A stretch of 64,000 nucleotides of DNA from Gyrodactylus bullatarudis (GCA_012064415.1 SSNU01000226.1:186001-250000), one strand, 5' to 3'. Positions 32,093 to 46,630 are shown, counted from the stretch's first letter. Made by a program: numbers and translations. The notes: generated by a model from the sequence alone, not told the origin.

Positions 32093-32570
32093 ATAAAAAT
32101 TTTAATTAACGCCAAAATTGCCTTTTTTTAAACTTTGAGTTTGATTTCAAAAAAACGAAAGAGTGATCAAAAGTTGATTTTTAAAATCATAGTTAGTCAG
32201 AGAAATCAGTTATGCTGAATCAGATTTTGATATTCCTCCCATCATCGTGTGAAAATCGGATTTTGATTTCTCAATCATTTACCCCACTTGAAGATGAATA
32301 AAATTTTGATGATTCAAGAATTTTTTCTTCTTCTCGTAATGGTGAGCTTATCTATAGAACATTTTCCCCCTCTTGTTTTGCAGTAATTTTTCTGAATGAC
32401 AAAGAGACCAAGAACTTTTTAACATCGATGAAATGAAAACGAATCCCTTGCGGTGGGGACAACTATTCTCTAATTTAACCAAAAACTTGCTCAAATTCGA
32501 TATCTATATCTGAGAAAGTTGAGTGATTTGTAAAAATGATAAATTCCCATCTTCATTTTAACTAGGTGTT
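32093..32570. repeat. Family-R repeat, right half after PLE insertion
   Basis: Resumes with the ATAAAAATTTTA duplication, then carries the GCCAAAATTGCC, GATCAAAAGTTGATTTT and right-arm CCCATCTTCATTTTAACTAG landmarks. The matching left part is at 30907-31007. A block at 32345-32460 (CCCCCTCTTGTTTTGCAGTA to CCTTGCGGTG) recurs at 54560-54670. Confidence 0.65.
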
Positions 32571-35500
32571 GCATCAGATCTCTAGAGAGCTCATCTAGCT
32601 GTGTCAATCTGTCAAAGCTAAATGATATTATGTAGAGAAAAAATGATAAATATTCATCCGAAATGAATCTGAATGAAGAAAAAATAACCAGTTTTATTAC
32701 TTTAAGATGGAAGTATTTTACGAATCTTGAACGCTCAGTGAAGTCTAAATTTAACTACTATACAATACTGAGTTGGTTCCTTTGATCATATATAGAAAAT
32801 TTCGTGAATGTTAGCCTGAAAGTTTTGATTTCAGAAAATCATTATTTAGTACTGATTTCAAAAGAGCAATAAATTTTCTTTCTCTTAGAATCTATAGTGT
32901 GAAAATTATTAGCTTTGATGTTTGATTAATCGTTCAAAAAGTGCAATCTCTCTCAGTTCAATTTTGACACCTCAAAATAAGAGGAGTTGTAGAATTCTCA
33001 AAAGCATAAGCATCCATTATTGACACCTAGGAATCTTGCAAATGGTTTATTTAACCCTATAACTAAGCTCATTATGGCATAACTAAGCTCATCTGTAATT
33101 ATGTACTTCAATGCTGTATTTTATTAGGAGAGAAACTATGATATATTGATTTATTATTATTAAAACGTTTAAAAATTTATTGTATAAAAATTAATTCTTT
33201 TTAATTGTGTTATAACTATTTGGAATTAAAAATGTTTTAATAAATGTATTCCTAATCTATTCAGAGTGAAGACGATTTTTAAGTTATTATTTTTTTTGGG
33301 GATTCCATCCATAGACGTTATTCATGAAAAGAGGAAAGCAATTATTTAGACATGGAAAAACCCAGGTTAGACAAGACTTTGTACAAGAGAGTAATAGTGA
33401 GATATGTAGGGAAAATGTAATTTATTTTTAGCATTACAAGCAATGCAGCATTATTTTTCCTGTATGTATAGGTCTCTGTTCTTCGTTTTTTCCTTTTACT
33501 GTGTTGATGATAATATCCGTTACTTGGCATATGAAAATAACTTGAATATCGAGAGGTAATATTTAATTAGCCATTAAATAACAAACAAAAAGTGACATGT
33601 GTTATTTTTTACTTTCTCGACATCAATATAAAAACCCTGTATAATATCCATGGAACGTTCTTGATTATAATGCATTTTTTCCTGTCTCTACTCCAGAAAT
33701 GCATCTATTCACCAAATATATCTTGTTCGATGCGAAGGAAGAATTATAAATTATAATACGGAAAGATTCGTTTTGGTATTGATTTTCACCCTATATTTGA
33801 CCAGGCTTTTTTTAGAATTAGAAAAACAACCTAAAATACAAGATTTATAAAGCTAATTGACATGAAGATAAGAATTTACTATTTTGAAAATTTTTTTTCC
33901 CGAAAGAAAATCAATTTGACCGAAATTAGGCCATTTTTCGAATTTCAAAAATGTATCAAATTTCCACTTTTTCAACTTTTGAGCTCATAATTTTATCGAT
34001 TTCGATGATTCGAAACAGCAGAATACTGATTTTTGGGATCAACATTAGATGAAGAATTCGAAATCGCATGCCGAAGGTCACAGAAAATCCTCATCATAGT
34101 AAGATATCGAGCCATTTGAATTTTTTGGTTATTTAGCAAATGAACTTTATCTTGGAAACAGTAAGTTCTTCTCAATCTCTTCGGTTAGATAAAATGATTT
34201 TTTCTATTTTGATCCTCAAAATCCACTTAGTTTATTTCTACGTCACATCATTCTAGCCTCAGAAAATACTTCGCTCACAACGTATTCGATAGAAAATTGT
34301 TGCTCCATCTTTTGTCACAGAGAATTGATTTTTTGAAATAATCACAAAAAATTATTTATAGATTCACAAACCATACGAAAGATGATATAAATGAGTTCAA
34401 TAAATTTTTCGAACACCTTTATGTTTTCAAGTCTTTAATAAATGTTGTCAATTCTCCAAAGAGATATTTATCAAGATTTTCAAATAACTCACGACTCCAA
34501 GTAACTAGATTGAAAAGGAAAAAACTTTCGACACCTGGTTGTCAAGTGATCAGAGTAACTTTATTTTAAAAAGCAGGTAAGGATTTCCATGACGAATAAA
34601 TAACTTGATGTAAATGATATTGATGGTTGACGACGTGCACAAAGAGTTGTAAGATTTTTATCTCAGTCAGCCATACTACTCTCTACCACATACACATGGA
34701 AATCATACATTTTCAAATTCATTTTTCGAAACATGTAACAAGTTAAGTTTTACATGTGTATAGGATTGATTTATTTATCCTCTCTCCAAAGAGCATATTT
34801 GGATTTTTATCTGAAATGTTAACCCAACATTTTTTACTCGAGATGATTTGAGGAATCTAATATTTTCTTTTTGTTATTTTAACCCCATCGAAACGATAAA
34901 GAAACGGTTTAATTAGAAAGTTGATTTTTATTGAATTTACCATATAATTACAAGTAGATTGGTTTTGGTTATTTTATTCAAGTTTAGATATCTCTTTGAG
35001 ACCTTTTGGTATCTTTGTGATCTTTTTTTAACGTAAATTATAAATTAGATTATGTGATACTGTTGAGACCTGCGTAATAACTGAGAATTTCCACCTTTGA
35101 ATAGTCGCTCTATGTAGGGCGAATCTCACGAAAAGGTTGATTCCGCCAAGAGCTTCATCAAACTTTGTAAATCAGGTTTAGTCAAAGCTAAAAAAGTAAG
35201 CAGTCAGCTCTTTTTTCTTGGATAGATGTGATATCCCTAAAAATATGATTACTCATAAGAAAATAGAGTGCGATTAGTAATAAGAAGATATTAATAATAA
35301 TGATATTACGAGATTTTTATCAATCAAAATTGATTTTCTGTCAAACTCTGAGAATGATTAACTTTTTAATATCTATATTTGTATACAGTATATAAATTAT
35401 ACATAACTACAAATAGACTTGATGAAATTCTCTAATGATAAAATAAGACTACTCAGAATCCACAAAGTTATATAAATACACAAACATACATCCAAAATAG

Positions 35501-38500
35501 CCAGTAATAATTTAAATTAACTTGTACATTTTCTCAACAGAAATACAATCATCAAGTTTATGCATTTCAATGGACTCAACTCATTGATATAATGATACGT
35601 CAATACTTTAGGTGTACTTGAAATCATCTCGATAATTTTTTGCAAAATTCAAAAAAATGGAGAATACACTTTCTCTCGCATTCTCTTAGAGAGACTTGTC
35701 ATCAGATTTTGACATGAATGAATTCTTTCCATCAAGAGAATATTAATATTTTGTTTCTCACCTTAGCTGAGATGACAGATTATAATCAATTAAATAAATG
35801 CTTGCTTGGATCAATTGAAAACACCTTTTTTTCGTTTATATATAAATACAAATAGAGAAAAAAAATTAACCAAAATATACACCTTAATTTGATCTTTTTG
35901 ACAAGTTTTTTTGAGATGAAATTCACACGAATTTTTTTCTTCAAGAACTTAAAATGGCGCATTTTTGAAATCCAATCAAGCGCATTATTTTGGCCTTCAC
36001 TTACTAATTATTGTGGAATTTTGGTTTAGTAAGCCTGAATCTTAGTTTAGAACATGTAAATATTCTTTCTTTTGTCCCAATTTAGTTTTTTTAATTCAAT
36101 AACGTCATCTTAAAAAATCCTTACTTCAGAAGAAAATGTTTCAAGATAAAAAAATTTATTCATAATGACTAATGGTTTTGAGGGGAAAACTAAGTTAAAA
36201 ACCTCTTATTCAGAGATTAGAAAACATTCGTAATCAAAGCCAGATATGGGAATATTTTCCTTAACTTAACTTAATGAAGCTGTCAAATATTTTCTTCTCT
36301 CTTAAGTAACAAAGTTAACTTGAAAGCTTATCTGAATATTCATCCGGTTTTTCAATGAATTTAACGTGAATTACGCGCACACAAGAGAGAATAAAACAAA
36401 CATTATAAAATAGCTCTCGGTAATGTTTTTTACATTGGGACCGGATCGATGAATAAGACGAAAAAAAAATTTTCTAAAATGAATATTCCGGCAATAAATC
36501 AAAAATGCATTCATTTTACTTTAGTATAAAACACAAAAACCAAACAATTCTTTCCTGGTAGACATGAATGTTTCTCTTCTTATGAGGAAATTGAAGTTAT
36601 GGATATGAACAACACACAAGTTTGTACAGAATAAAGTTATAGAAGATAGGGGTGGTGTCTGAAAGAGGATTGAACAGAAATGCACAAAAAAGTGTATAAA
36701 CAAAAAATGAGCCATTACACACGTATCTACTACTCTTGCCGTACTTGATGAAGAAAAAAAACGAGTTGAGGCATAACTAACATCATCATTGGGAGGAATA
36801 ACTAACTAGCTGACATATTTTTTCTAATTTATGAGTTTCTGGTGTCTTTCATGGAAGAAAAGATGATTATTAAAATTTATTTTTCTATTATCAGTATATT
36901 AATTATTTTTCAACTTTGAGACCATTTTTAAAGATGCTCAACTGCATAGAAACATTCAAACCTATAACTATCATATAGAAAGTTTTACGCTCTTTCGAAT
37001 GATACCAAATATGACTCTGAAATGTTTAAAACAGTTTATTTGAGTAAATGAAAAAAATTAGCTTAGGGTAGAGAATTATGAACAAGAAGGGTTCTCTTTT
37101 GAAAAATTCTTGAATTTAAGCACAAGTGAACAATAGTCAAAAGTTCTACTAAATGAAAATTGATCTAAATTTACTCACTCAACCAATTAGATAAGGATCG
37201 GTGTCAAGATATCAAATCAGAAACAATGATATCATTAACAGTGCTTCTGATAAGATAAAAAAGATACGGGCTCATCATTTAATTTCAAAGATATTTTTTA
37301 AACAATCCATACAAAATGATAAAACTGATGAAGAGAAAAAAATTTCTCGATAATCCTAATATGAGATCTGTACCCTTTGATTTAGGTATAAGAAAAAAAA
37401 ATTCTATTTCCTCCAGGGATGAACCTTATACTTATATGGCCAAATACGATTTTATTTTTATTTCTCCAATATAAATAAAGGCTGAAATCTCAGAAGACAA
37501 TTTTCTGGCTCCACATTTTAGACTTTGAGAAAAAAAACTCTCCCTCCATAAATGTGACAATCTTAAACCTATAATTAATCCTGATCGATCTAAAATTGAA
37601 TATTCTAAATCCCTTCTTAACCCCCACCTTCATTGATCTTACCTTTTTGATCAAAGATTTGTTCGAAAATATCATGGAATTTCTGTATCCGAATAATTCG
37701 ACTGCTCCTAACTTAAGTAGAAGAAATAGTAAAGTTTGACTATTATGAGCTTATCATGATGATTGTCAAACTTTTATTTTAACCTGCTCAAAATATCTAT
37801 TTTGTGATAACTCTTATTTTGTAATTACAATTTCATATTGATTTAATAAAATGTATAATTTCAAAGAAAAAAAATTTTTTGTATGCAAGGCTTTATATTG
37901 AGGATCTTGAGCTCTTAGATCGTCATCTTGAAACCTTCTCCGATCCCTTTTGTTCCAAGAATTTTTATTTCTCTTTGAAATAGATGCGGCATAAGAACTT
38001 CCCTTTGTTCATACTTTGCAGTTGGCATATATATTTGATGAATGTTCCATCCTTTTCTGACATGTCATTGACAAAGTCATTATGAGTATATATATATATA
38101 TGCCTATCTATTTACATTATTTAAACATTAATGTCCTTTATATCTATCTATTGAGGATACCAAATGCTCATAATGTCACATCTTGTTTTTAAAGTTAGAC
38201 AAAAACATTCCGTTTGTATAGCGTACTACACATTATTAATAAGGGATATATACCAAGAAGAGAACACCTTTTTAATACACACTCGTATAGATGTTGGTTT
38301 TAAACTAAAATGATTAATGACCCTTTGTAAAAGTAATGTCCACTCTTCTGTTTCCTATCAGGACTACACTAAATGTACTATTGAGTAGTATTAGTAACAT
38401 CAATAATTATTGGGAAAAAAAGTTATATATTCTTCATATCAAGTTATCAACTCTTTTTAAATTGAGTAAATTAAATTTTCGAATTATCTAAAGTAGGGTA

Positions 38501-39259
38501 TTGAATAATTTTCAAGAAAATACTTTTTACTACGAAAGATGATTTGATATATTACGGTAAAAATGAATATATATACATTATATATAAATATAGGGGAGGT
38601 TGTAAGTAATTCATTGAATTTTTCAGCTTCTTATTTCAACGAATAGGAATCGAGTAAATATTCCAAATTCATTTAATACATCATTGGTTAGTGTATTCCA
38701 AATCTATTCAATGGTATATGACAGAAATAAATTTGTTTGTATACTTTGAAATGTTCTGCTGTATGGATGCATGGGTTGGGAGGGGTGATTGAAGGAAGAC
38801 AGATAGATTGAATTGAATAAATAAATTATATTTGTGTCTTCAGTATATTGCTATATCAAGAGTTTAAAAGAAAAAAGAGTGAAGCTTTAGACTTAGACAA
38901 GAATTTTGTGGATGATATATATAGCTAATGATCAAATCTTGACGTTTCAATAAACTGACACTTTTCTGACATCTCAATCAAAGACGAGAGAGACAATTGT
39001 GGTCTTTCATTCAGTTATAAACTTCAAAAGTCATCTTCTTCTTTTCCTGACAAGACAGAAATTGATCTTAACAACAAACAATTAATTATTACAATCTCAG
39101 TGTGTGTAAAATTGAAAAAAACAAACGGAAAGACATTAATTAATTATTGCAAAAAAAGAAAGCAACGGATTTATCTATCTTGATCAGAAACTCTGGAATA
39201 CTCATGATAATTAATTGGATTATTAATTTATTATTATAACTGCAATTTATTTATCTGAA
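32571..39259. other. Gene desert upstream of Meis
   Basis: No supported exon over 6.7 kb. It holds a family-R copy (33840-34150), the second family-S copy (34931-35150), and simple TA tracts near 38088-38102. Regulatory DNA of the Meis gene is expected here by analogy with other animals, but I cannot point to a specific element. Confidence 0.5.
34931..35150 (+). repeat. Dispersed repeat (family S), copy 2
   Basis: Partner of 23001-23215, co-linear over about 215 bp with moderate divergence. Confidence 0.65.
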
Positions 39260-40665
39260 ATGTCTTCAGAAGATCATAAAACAAGTCCAACTTTAAAGAC
39301 AAACAGTTCTCGAGAGGATGGCAGCTCGCCACAGGAGAAGAATCCTGATGAAACCAAATCCTCAATTGAGGTCAATACAGTTGGATCAACAACCACAACA
39401 TCAGCATCGTTGAATCTTTATGATTTATCACCGGTGAAATTAACTAGTCTTCAAACATCTAATCATGCAAGCTCTCAACTGGGATCAGGTAATAATCTCA
39501 ATAATGGGTCAAGCCAACAGACAGGACTATCCTCAAACCTTGCCAACTTGGATGGTCTTGATGGACTTACCTCAAAATCCCGAGAATCCATGTACAAGTG
39601 AGCAATTGAAAAACTCATTTTTTTACTTTCCTTTCAAAATTATTCATTCTCCCAATATCTTAATAGTCACCCCTTATTTCCATTGCTGACGTTAATCTTT
39701 GAAAAGTGCGAATTAGCCACAAGTACACCTAAAGAAGTCATGAATGGTCAAAATGTTTCCGAGGTTTGGTCCTCAGATTCCTTCAACGAGGATATTGTCG
39801 TCTTTTCAAAAGAGGTGAGTTCATCCCCTCCCCCCAACAGTAATAATGCTGGTTCTTGGTTATTATTAAATATCATGTCTCTCTCTTCATTGATCATTGT
39901 TTATTTCATAAAGATCAAAAATAAAATAGTTTACCCTTTTTGAGTAGAAATTTTCTTTTTTTGACAGGTAATTTATCATTATTAATATAACTGAGGTATT
40001 ATTCAAGTTTGCCTTGGATAAATAAATGCCTTACGGTTAAAGTAGAAATATCTGTATTCACATCTGTGGGGCCTAGTTAACCAAAAGTTCCTTTTGATAG
40101 CTTTGGCAAATGTGGGCCAGAGTTTTAAAATATATCCTATCAAAAACTATTTTCAAAACCAAGTTGTAAACAACAGTCAGTGTTAGAGAATCTCCCAAAA
40201 ATTGATTAAAAATAAAGCAATATTCCAACAGAAACAGTTGTGTCAGGCAACAGTTGTTAACTTTATCCCTTCGGAATACTTCCCTTGGCCAATATATATA
40301 TCTCTCGTCGATATTATTATTAAAATCATGTTGATACATTCCATTTTCTACTCTAGGAATACTTACCAGTAGATATTTGTTTGCGTTGAACAGAAAAAAA
40401 AGGAATCAAGTTATAGATATTTGCGTGGATTGAATTCTTTTCCAGAGTGTTCCGCTAGAGAGAGAAAAAGTTAAATCATACATCTAAAAAATGTTCTATT
40501 CCATATACATCTGAATATATATGTGTATCTATATACACACACAACTGTGTGAGAGACAGAAAGATACTAGCAGAAATTCTTTTTTATTTATTTTTATTTC
40601 CATATAGCTATCCATTTTTATCTGGATAAGACTGCAATATAATTAGGTATATACGCACAGAGTTG

Positions 40666-40701
<36 letters not shown>

Positions 40702-43700
40702 AAGTTCATATCGATTTAGCTGTCAGAATTATTTTCCTTAATCTTCAAGCATAAATCATAAATGATAAATTTCTTTTTTTTTCTTTTTTGCTTTTTTCTA
40801 CTACTGCTAGTAGTAGTAGTGTGTGTATTAGCCTAACAAAGTCTAAATACATCAGAAGAGAAAAATAGAGAAAGATATCCAACAACTAAGCGAACTTGGA
40901 ACAAGAATAAACTAAATGTACAAACAAAAAAACGAGAATAAGGCGCAAATACCTTTGCGAAAAAGGGAATGAATAATTTAACTTTACATGCTCAGCATAT
41001 TTGATAATGTTTTTCCTTTCATCTTTTTAGTTAGCCAACTCGAATCGATCGATAACAACAGATAATCCAGAACTTGACACCCTGGTAAGTGGAAGAAAAA
41101 CCTTTATGTCTATGTAAATTTGACATTTCCCCTTTTCCTTATAATAGATGATTCATGCAATTCAAGTTTTGCGTTTCCACTTACTCGAAATTGAAAAGGT
41201 GCATGAGCTCTGTGATAACTTTTGTATGAGATATATAACCTGTCTAAAGGGTAAACTGCCAGTCGATGTTGTCATTGAAGATAGAGAGTGTACGGGATCT
41301 CAAGGGTCTGCGAATAGCCCTTCTCAAGCATCGTCACAGAATATGTCACGATCCACACCTAATGAGACCCAGCGTATTTCAGCTACACCAAATCAAGATG
41401 ATTCTATGAGTAATTTATTGTCACAGAACTTTAACCGGTCGGATAATGCAGCCATGGCCGCATATGCTCAACATATGGGTGGTCTATTAGGCTTTTCAGC
41501 CAACAATGCACCTTCCTCGAATCCAAACAGTTCAATTCCAATCTCAAACCCTAATAATTCATATCAGAGTCTTGCTCAAACCCTAACGAATGATTATCAA
41601 AATTCCTTTTATAATCAATCGACAAACATTTACAATAATGGCCAGGGTGGAAATTTCGACACAGGAAATAACAACGATCAATTTTCCCATTCAATGTACA
41701 ATTTAAATGGAAATAACCCTTTTGGGCCAAACTACCGGGCTGGAGGGAATAATAGCAATCCCGGTTCAAGTTTACTTCAAACCCTCACTAATTCACACCA
41801 GCAGAACCTTTTGCAACTTCATTCATCGAATATTACAGATCCTCTGTCGATAATAACGAACAATTCAATGAAACATAAGGTAAGTACTGAATTTTCTTTG
41901 GAATTTACGCAAGAAAGAATATACTTGACGATGGATATGAATGTAAACAAATACATTGAATATATTTTCTGTATCAATCTATTCCATAGTGTAGGAATGT
42001 ATTGTAAGATAATTTCTTCTCTATATAGAAAGGAAATTCCAACAACATATACTACATATACTGAGATATAAAGTATATACAGTTGTGTGTACACTCTTTA
42101 GAGATACTAGTTAGTAGACATGACATATAGAAAAATGAATGATTTATGCACTGAAAATTATGCATTCCTTCCAATGTAAGCGCATACATTTAGACTTGGA
42201 TGATGGGGGCAATGAATGTATTCTTTCAGTTTATCTCATAATACAATTTCTATTGCGCATTAAAGAGAAAAATTTTAGGTTCATAAAAAACGTTTTATAA
42301 TGTTGATAATAATAATAATATTTATTGTTAAATAGACAAGTCCAAGGGGTGGAAGTCTTTCCGATGATCGGAATAGCATCATGCAATCAGGTAATAATAA
42401 TGTTTCGCGAACATCACCACAAGATTTTAACAATGGTACCTCACGTGATCATGAGTTGAAAAATCCCTATATGAATCCCTATTCTAACCTCTACTCCCCA
42501 TTGACAACACAAACGAATCGTCATAATAACAGTTCGACTCCAAATCCAACACAAAATCCATCCTCCATAAATAATTCCACACTGAATCGAGTCACGCCAA
42601 ATGATTTGAACTCTGAGTCAGGTAAATTTCTCTAGACCTTGTCTTTTTGAAATTTTTTTCTTTGAGTGTTCAGAAACTCTATCAAATCTTTCTTATTAGA
42701 AATTAATTATTAATTATTATTTAAAACCAAGGGACATTTGATGATTATTTTATTCTGTAAGGATGTATCTTCATCATATTCTACATAAATCATTTATAAT
42801 TTATCACATATTCATACTCAAAGCTAATTCGTATTCAAAATATTTTAACTACATAGTCCTCATAATTTAGAGTTACCACATAAATTAGTGAAAATCATTG
42901 AACAGATCATAAACAGATATTCTCTCCCAACATTTGTATGGGAAACCTGTTATCATATTAATGCTTAACCAAGATAATAATAATAATCAACTAAACATTT
43001 TACAACCTGGTGTAAAAAATATCTACTCATCACCATGTCTCAAACTCTTATAAAAACTTGATTTAAATTTTAACTCTAGGCGATGGAATTGACACGAGTG
43101 TCGGGTCAGGTGAGAATGCCGATGACTTAGATCTTGATGAAAAAGGCAGTAAGCGTCAAAAGAAACGTGGAATATTCCCTAAAGCAGCAACAAACACCAT
43201 GAGAGCATGGCTTTTCCAACACTTATCTGTGAGTATCAACACCTTGTAATGATTTCTTTATTCTTTTTCATTAATTAATTAACTTTCATTTCCCTAGCAC
43301 CCATATCCCTCAGAAGAACAGAAGAAACAATTGGCCTCTGATACTGGCCTAACCATTCTCCAAGTCAATAATTGGTGAGTATTAATTATAAAACTGACAG
43401 TTTTTAGGGATGAATCTACATCGATAAACATTCACGTGTGTATACTTCCAGTAAATTCATTCATGGTTAACTTGAATTTGTATTATCTAGCGTATCGGTC
43501 TTTCTTTTTTTCTGTATCCCTTATGCTTTACCATATTGGAAGATATTTTTTCGTTTGTCATTTTGTATCCAGGTTGGTTGGTTGAAAAAAAGGGAATATC
43601 TATAACAATAATATGCATCTTCTAAGCTAATAGACCAACATAAAACATGACCATTATTTTTTGTTGTTCCTCAGAGGACGTTTCCCTGTTATATATAGAG

Positions 43701-45082
43701 AAAATGAAAAATACTAAGGGAAATATACCCCATGGGCATTGAATTTATGTATTATTTTACTCCTGTCAAAATATCTATAGATATCTGTAGAGTTTTTTCC
43801 CCTCAGAATTACTCTGTTGCTATTCAATTAAAATATATTTGACTCAAGTGGCCAATATTCTCTCTCGTCAAGAGCACTACTCATTATTTCATATAAATCT
43901 GAATTAAAAAATGAAATTGTAATTCAATCATATCATTTCCAGGTTCATTAATGCGAGGCGAAGAATTGTCCAGCCAATGATTGACCAATCCAATAGAGCT
44001 GGTAGGTTGAAGGATTTTATAAATCTTTATTCTAAGAGAGAAACCTCTAATTAAGAGATTAATTCATACTTTATTTACTTTCCATAGGCCCACAGTCATA
44101 TCCAAACTCTAATGGAAGTGGTAATGATAGTTCTTGCCTTCCTTACTTGGACAGTCAGCATTTTGCTACCTATGGTAATTCACGAACAACAAATACTCCC
44201 GGTAGTAATCCCACCCCCTCAAATACAACCCCACCAATCCATAATAGTTCAAGTGAGTTAATATATTCCCCATTTTAAACATTGCTCATTCGTGTGTACA
44301 CTTTTGTTTAATCAGCTTTTGAAGATAATTTCTTGAAGAAATGACGAATTTTCATCTTTCAGCTGTTTAATGTTTAAAACTCTGATATTGACTCTGATTG
44401 AATTGGTAGAAAATTTTATAGACAAACTAAATTATTTTTTGACATTTTAGGTAACTTTACTTCGGACTTTTACGCTGCTGCTGCTATGGCTACCACCGGT
44501 AAAGATGAAAATACCCCGTTTACTCCAAATAGTCCTTTGGAGAATAGTAGCAATTTCTCACGATCAAACTCTCCCTTACCGTCTTCAACATTTCCTGCCT
44601 TCTCTTCGAATACCAGTGGTACAGGTGGCGGTAGTGTCAACCAAACAGCTTCAACATTTGGCCAGATATATAATCAAAATTATTATAATCGAACATCTTC
44701 AGGAACACCCCCAATAACTGGACCAAACAGTGGCACTGGTACGAACATTGATAATACGAATGTTGCCGCAATGAATGCTGCTGCTCAATATGCCGCTTGT
44801 GCACTTGCCTTACAACAGAAAAAGAATTTTCAAAATTCTGACTTTTTCGACTACTCTAATTCCACGTCGAGAAATCAGTTAAATTCCATGGCAGCAGCAT
44901 TCTATGCATATAACTCCTCAAATAATCCCCTGAATGCCTCGTCTACAACCCAAAATCCCTCTCATGCCATGAGTCATCTTCAGTCGAATACGAACACTGG
45001 CCAAAATGGTCCTTCAAATGGCTATACTTCAAGTCTGTTCAATTCAACTGAACCATCACTACAAGATATCCATGCAGCCTAA
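39260..45082 (+). CDS. hth/Meis: Meis/homothorax TALE homeodomain transcription factor
   Basis: Ten exons: 39260-39597, 39667-39814, 41031-41084, 41148-41879, 42336-42621, 43080-43228, 43298-43374, 43943-44001, 44088-44252, 44451-45082. The joined frame is 879 codons plus TAA with all phases consistent. The MEIS N-terminal domain, which binds PBC/Extradenticle, spans about residues 113-225: [72 protein letters not shown]. The 63-residue TALE homeodomain (about 541-604) has [19 protein letters not shown], the three-residue loop extension at HPYPSEEQ and recognition helix VNNWFINARRR followed by [13 protein letters not shown]. The rest is Asn/Ser/Thr/Gln-rich, making the protein roughly twice the size of vertebrate Meis. 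As a nuclear cofactor it would act with Hox and PBC proteins. Introns are 63-1216 nt, none ultra-short. The homeodomain is split at the usual Trp-48 codon. Confidence 0.95.
40670..40698. repeat. (GA)n microsatellite in Meis intron 2
   Basis: About fourteen uninterrupted GA units in the 1.2-kb second intron; a short (TAG)n(TG)n run follows near 40806-40825. Confidence 0.9.
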
Positions 45083-45154
45083 TTTTATTTTTTGCTCGCC
45101 TAATGAGTTGTTGTTGCCTTTTCTAACACGAAGATTAATGGATAAAACTAACAT

Positions 45155-45160
45155 AATAAA
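45155..45160 (+). terminator. Candidate Meis polyadenylation signal
   Basis: AATAAA lies 73 nt after the Meis stop codon. Another AATAAA occurs around 45184, so the cleavage site may vary. Confidence 0.4.
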
Positions 45161-45905
45161 ATGAGAAAATCTTTTTCACTGTGGAATAAAAATTCATTTC
45201 AAGCAAAGCTCTGGAAATTATCTACCACACAAAACTTATTATTCAAATCTATTTTTTTAGCGCCTTCGTTTGATTTCAAAATTATTTCACAAAAAATATC
45301 TATTGACTTACGTTATATCCGGAAGAAAAGTTCTTGTTGTTTCAACATATTCTTTTAAACTAAACCAAATGATCAGATCAAACTTGTATATCACTCAATT
45401 CACCCCTCTCCAATTTCTCCACATCCTCTAACATTAATTTAAAAACATCTGTAAATAATGAATTCTCCCCTTGAAATAAAAAGTTGATATACGGGAAAAA
45501 AGGAACTGATTCATCTTTGACACTTTCTGGTTAAAGAATAAAATTATTCACTAATGGACTGATACAAACCTCTGGAACTTTTGGGCTGTTTTTTTATCAT
45601 TACAAATCTACTCTGGTTCTTATAAACTTTGTAACTCAAAAATTACTATATATTATCATCATTATTATGAATTTGTGAAAAGAATATTTCAATTTTGAAA
45701 AAAAATTATACAAAAAGATTTCATCATGTAATTTATTTATACTCTGCAAAAATATATATATGATATTATGATTTAAATTAATTTTTATTTCTTGATCCCA
45801 AAAATCTTTCTGACTTTACTCGATGAATATTATTTGACCCAGGGAAATAAGTAAAAAACGTTTTAATCAAATAAATCAACCAAGTAGAATAGCACGTGTA
45901 TATTC

Positions 45906-46630
45906 TTAACCCTCGCATGGAATTTAGGGTCAAAAAGACCCCAAGGTGATTTCAATCCTCTATAAATATTTTTTTTTCTTTTTGTATGAAATTTTTTTGT
46001 AATCCTAGAGCAATAATTATTCAATCAAAAATGATGGTTTTTTTCAGTCGTCGCTCTATTATTACACAAAATAACTAACTCAGAACAAATTATAACTGAG
46101 TCAAAATTTGGGGTCTTTTTGACCCCATCCTCTTTTTTTCATCTTAATTTTGATTCTATGTATGGAATTTTATTTTTTTCGTGATTGCCGTTATCACCTA
46201 CTTTTTGCATCATGAGCTGATACAATAAAGATCTACATATGAGCTGCTCTTACGTTCTATGAACAGAGAATGATTAGATGAATCCGAAAACTTTTCTTCG
46301 GCTAGAAGTGTCGAATATTATCTTGAAGAGCAAATTTCTGATGAAGAATAAGACGAGGACTCTCTTATTTTTTCAGATTAACTTTTATCAAAATGTGGAT
46401 CGATTTTTTTCTCGAAAAAACCTCTATTCTCAATACCTATGGGTTGCACCAGGTTCACAGATAATCCAGGACTAACAAAATTTTCCCGATCGTGTATTGA
46501 TCCTGAAGATTTTTTTCAATTTATTCATTGATGCCAATATTGAATCAGCATATAGCAAATTATTCAAACAAATATGTATGTATACAAGTATATGCAAGAC
46601 TAAAGAAGAGAGCTGGATTTAGGCTTTGAT
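45906..46630 (+). mobile_element. piggyBac-like element remnant
   Basis: The left end reads TTAA followed by CCCTCGCATGG, the target and terminal pattern of piggyBac elements. Subterminal copies of GGGTCAAAAAGACCCC occur at 45929-45944 and, inverted, at 46110-46127. From an ATG at 46259 a frame with several stops reads LDESENFSSARSVEYYLEEQ and ISDEE, an acidic N-terminus, then FTDNPGLTKF and CIDPEDFFQF. In a shifted frame HIANYSNKYV resembles the hIvxxTNxYA motif. This order is that of piggyBac transposases. The catalytic region and right end are missing. Confidence 0.65.
46259..46620 (+). pseudogene. piggyBac transposase N-terminal remnant
   Basis: An ATG-led frame with at least four in-frame stops and one frameshift; see the surrounding element for motifs. 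The reading frame between stops keeps piggyBac-type composition, so decay is moderate. It encodes no functional enzyme. Confidence 0.6.
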
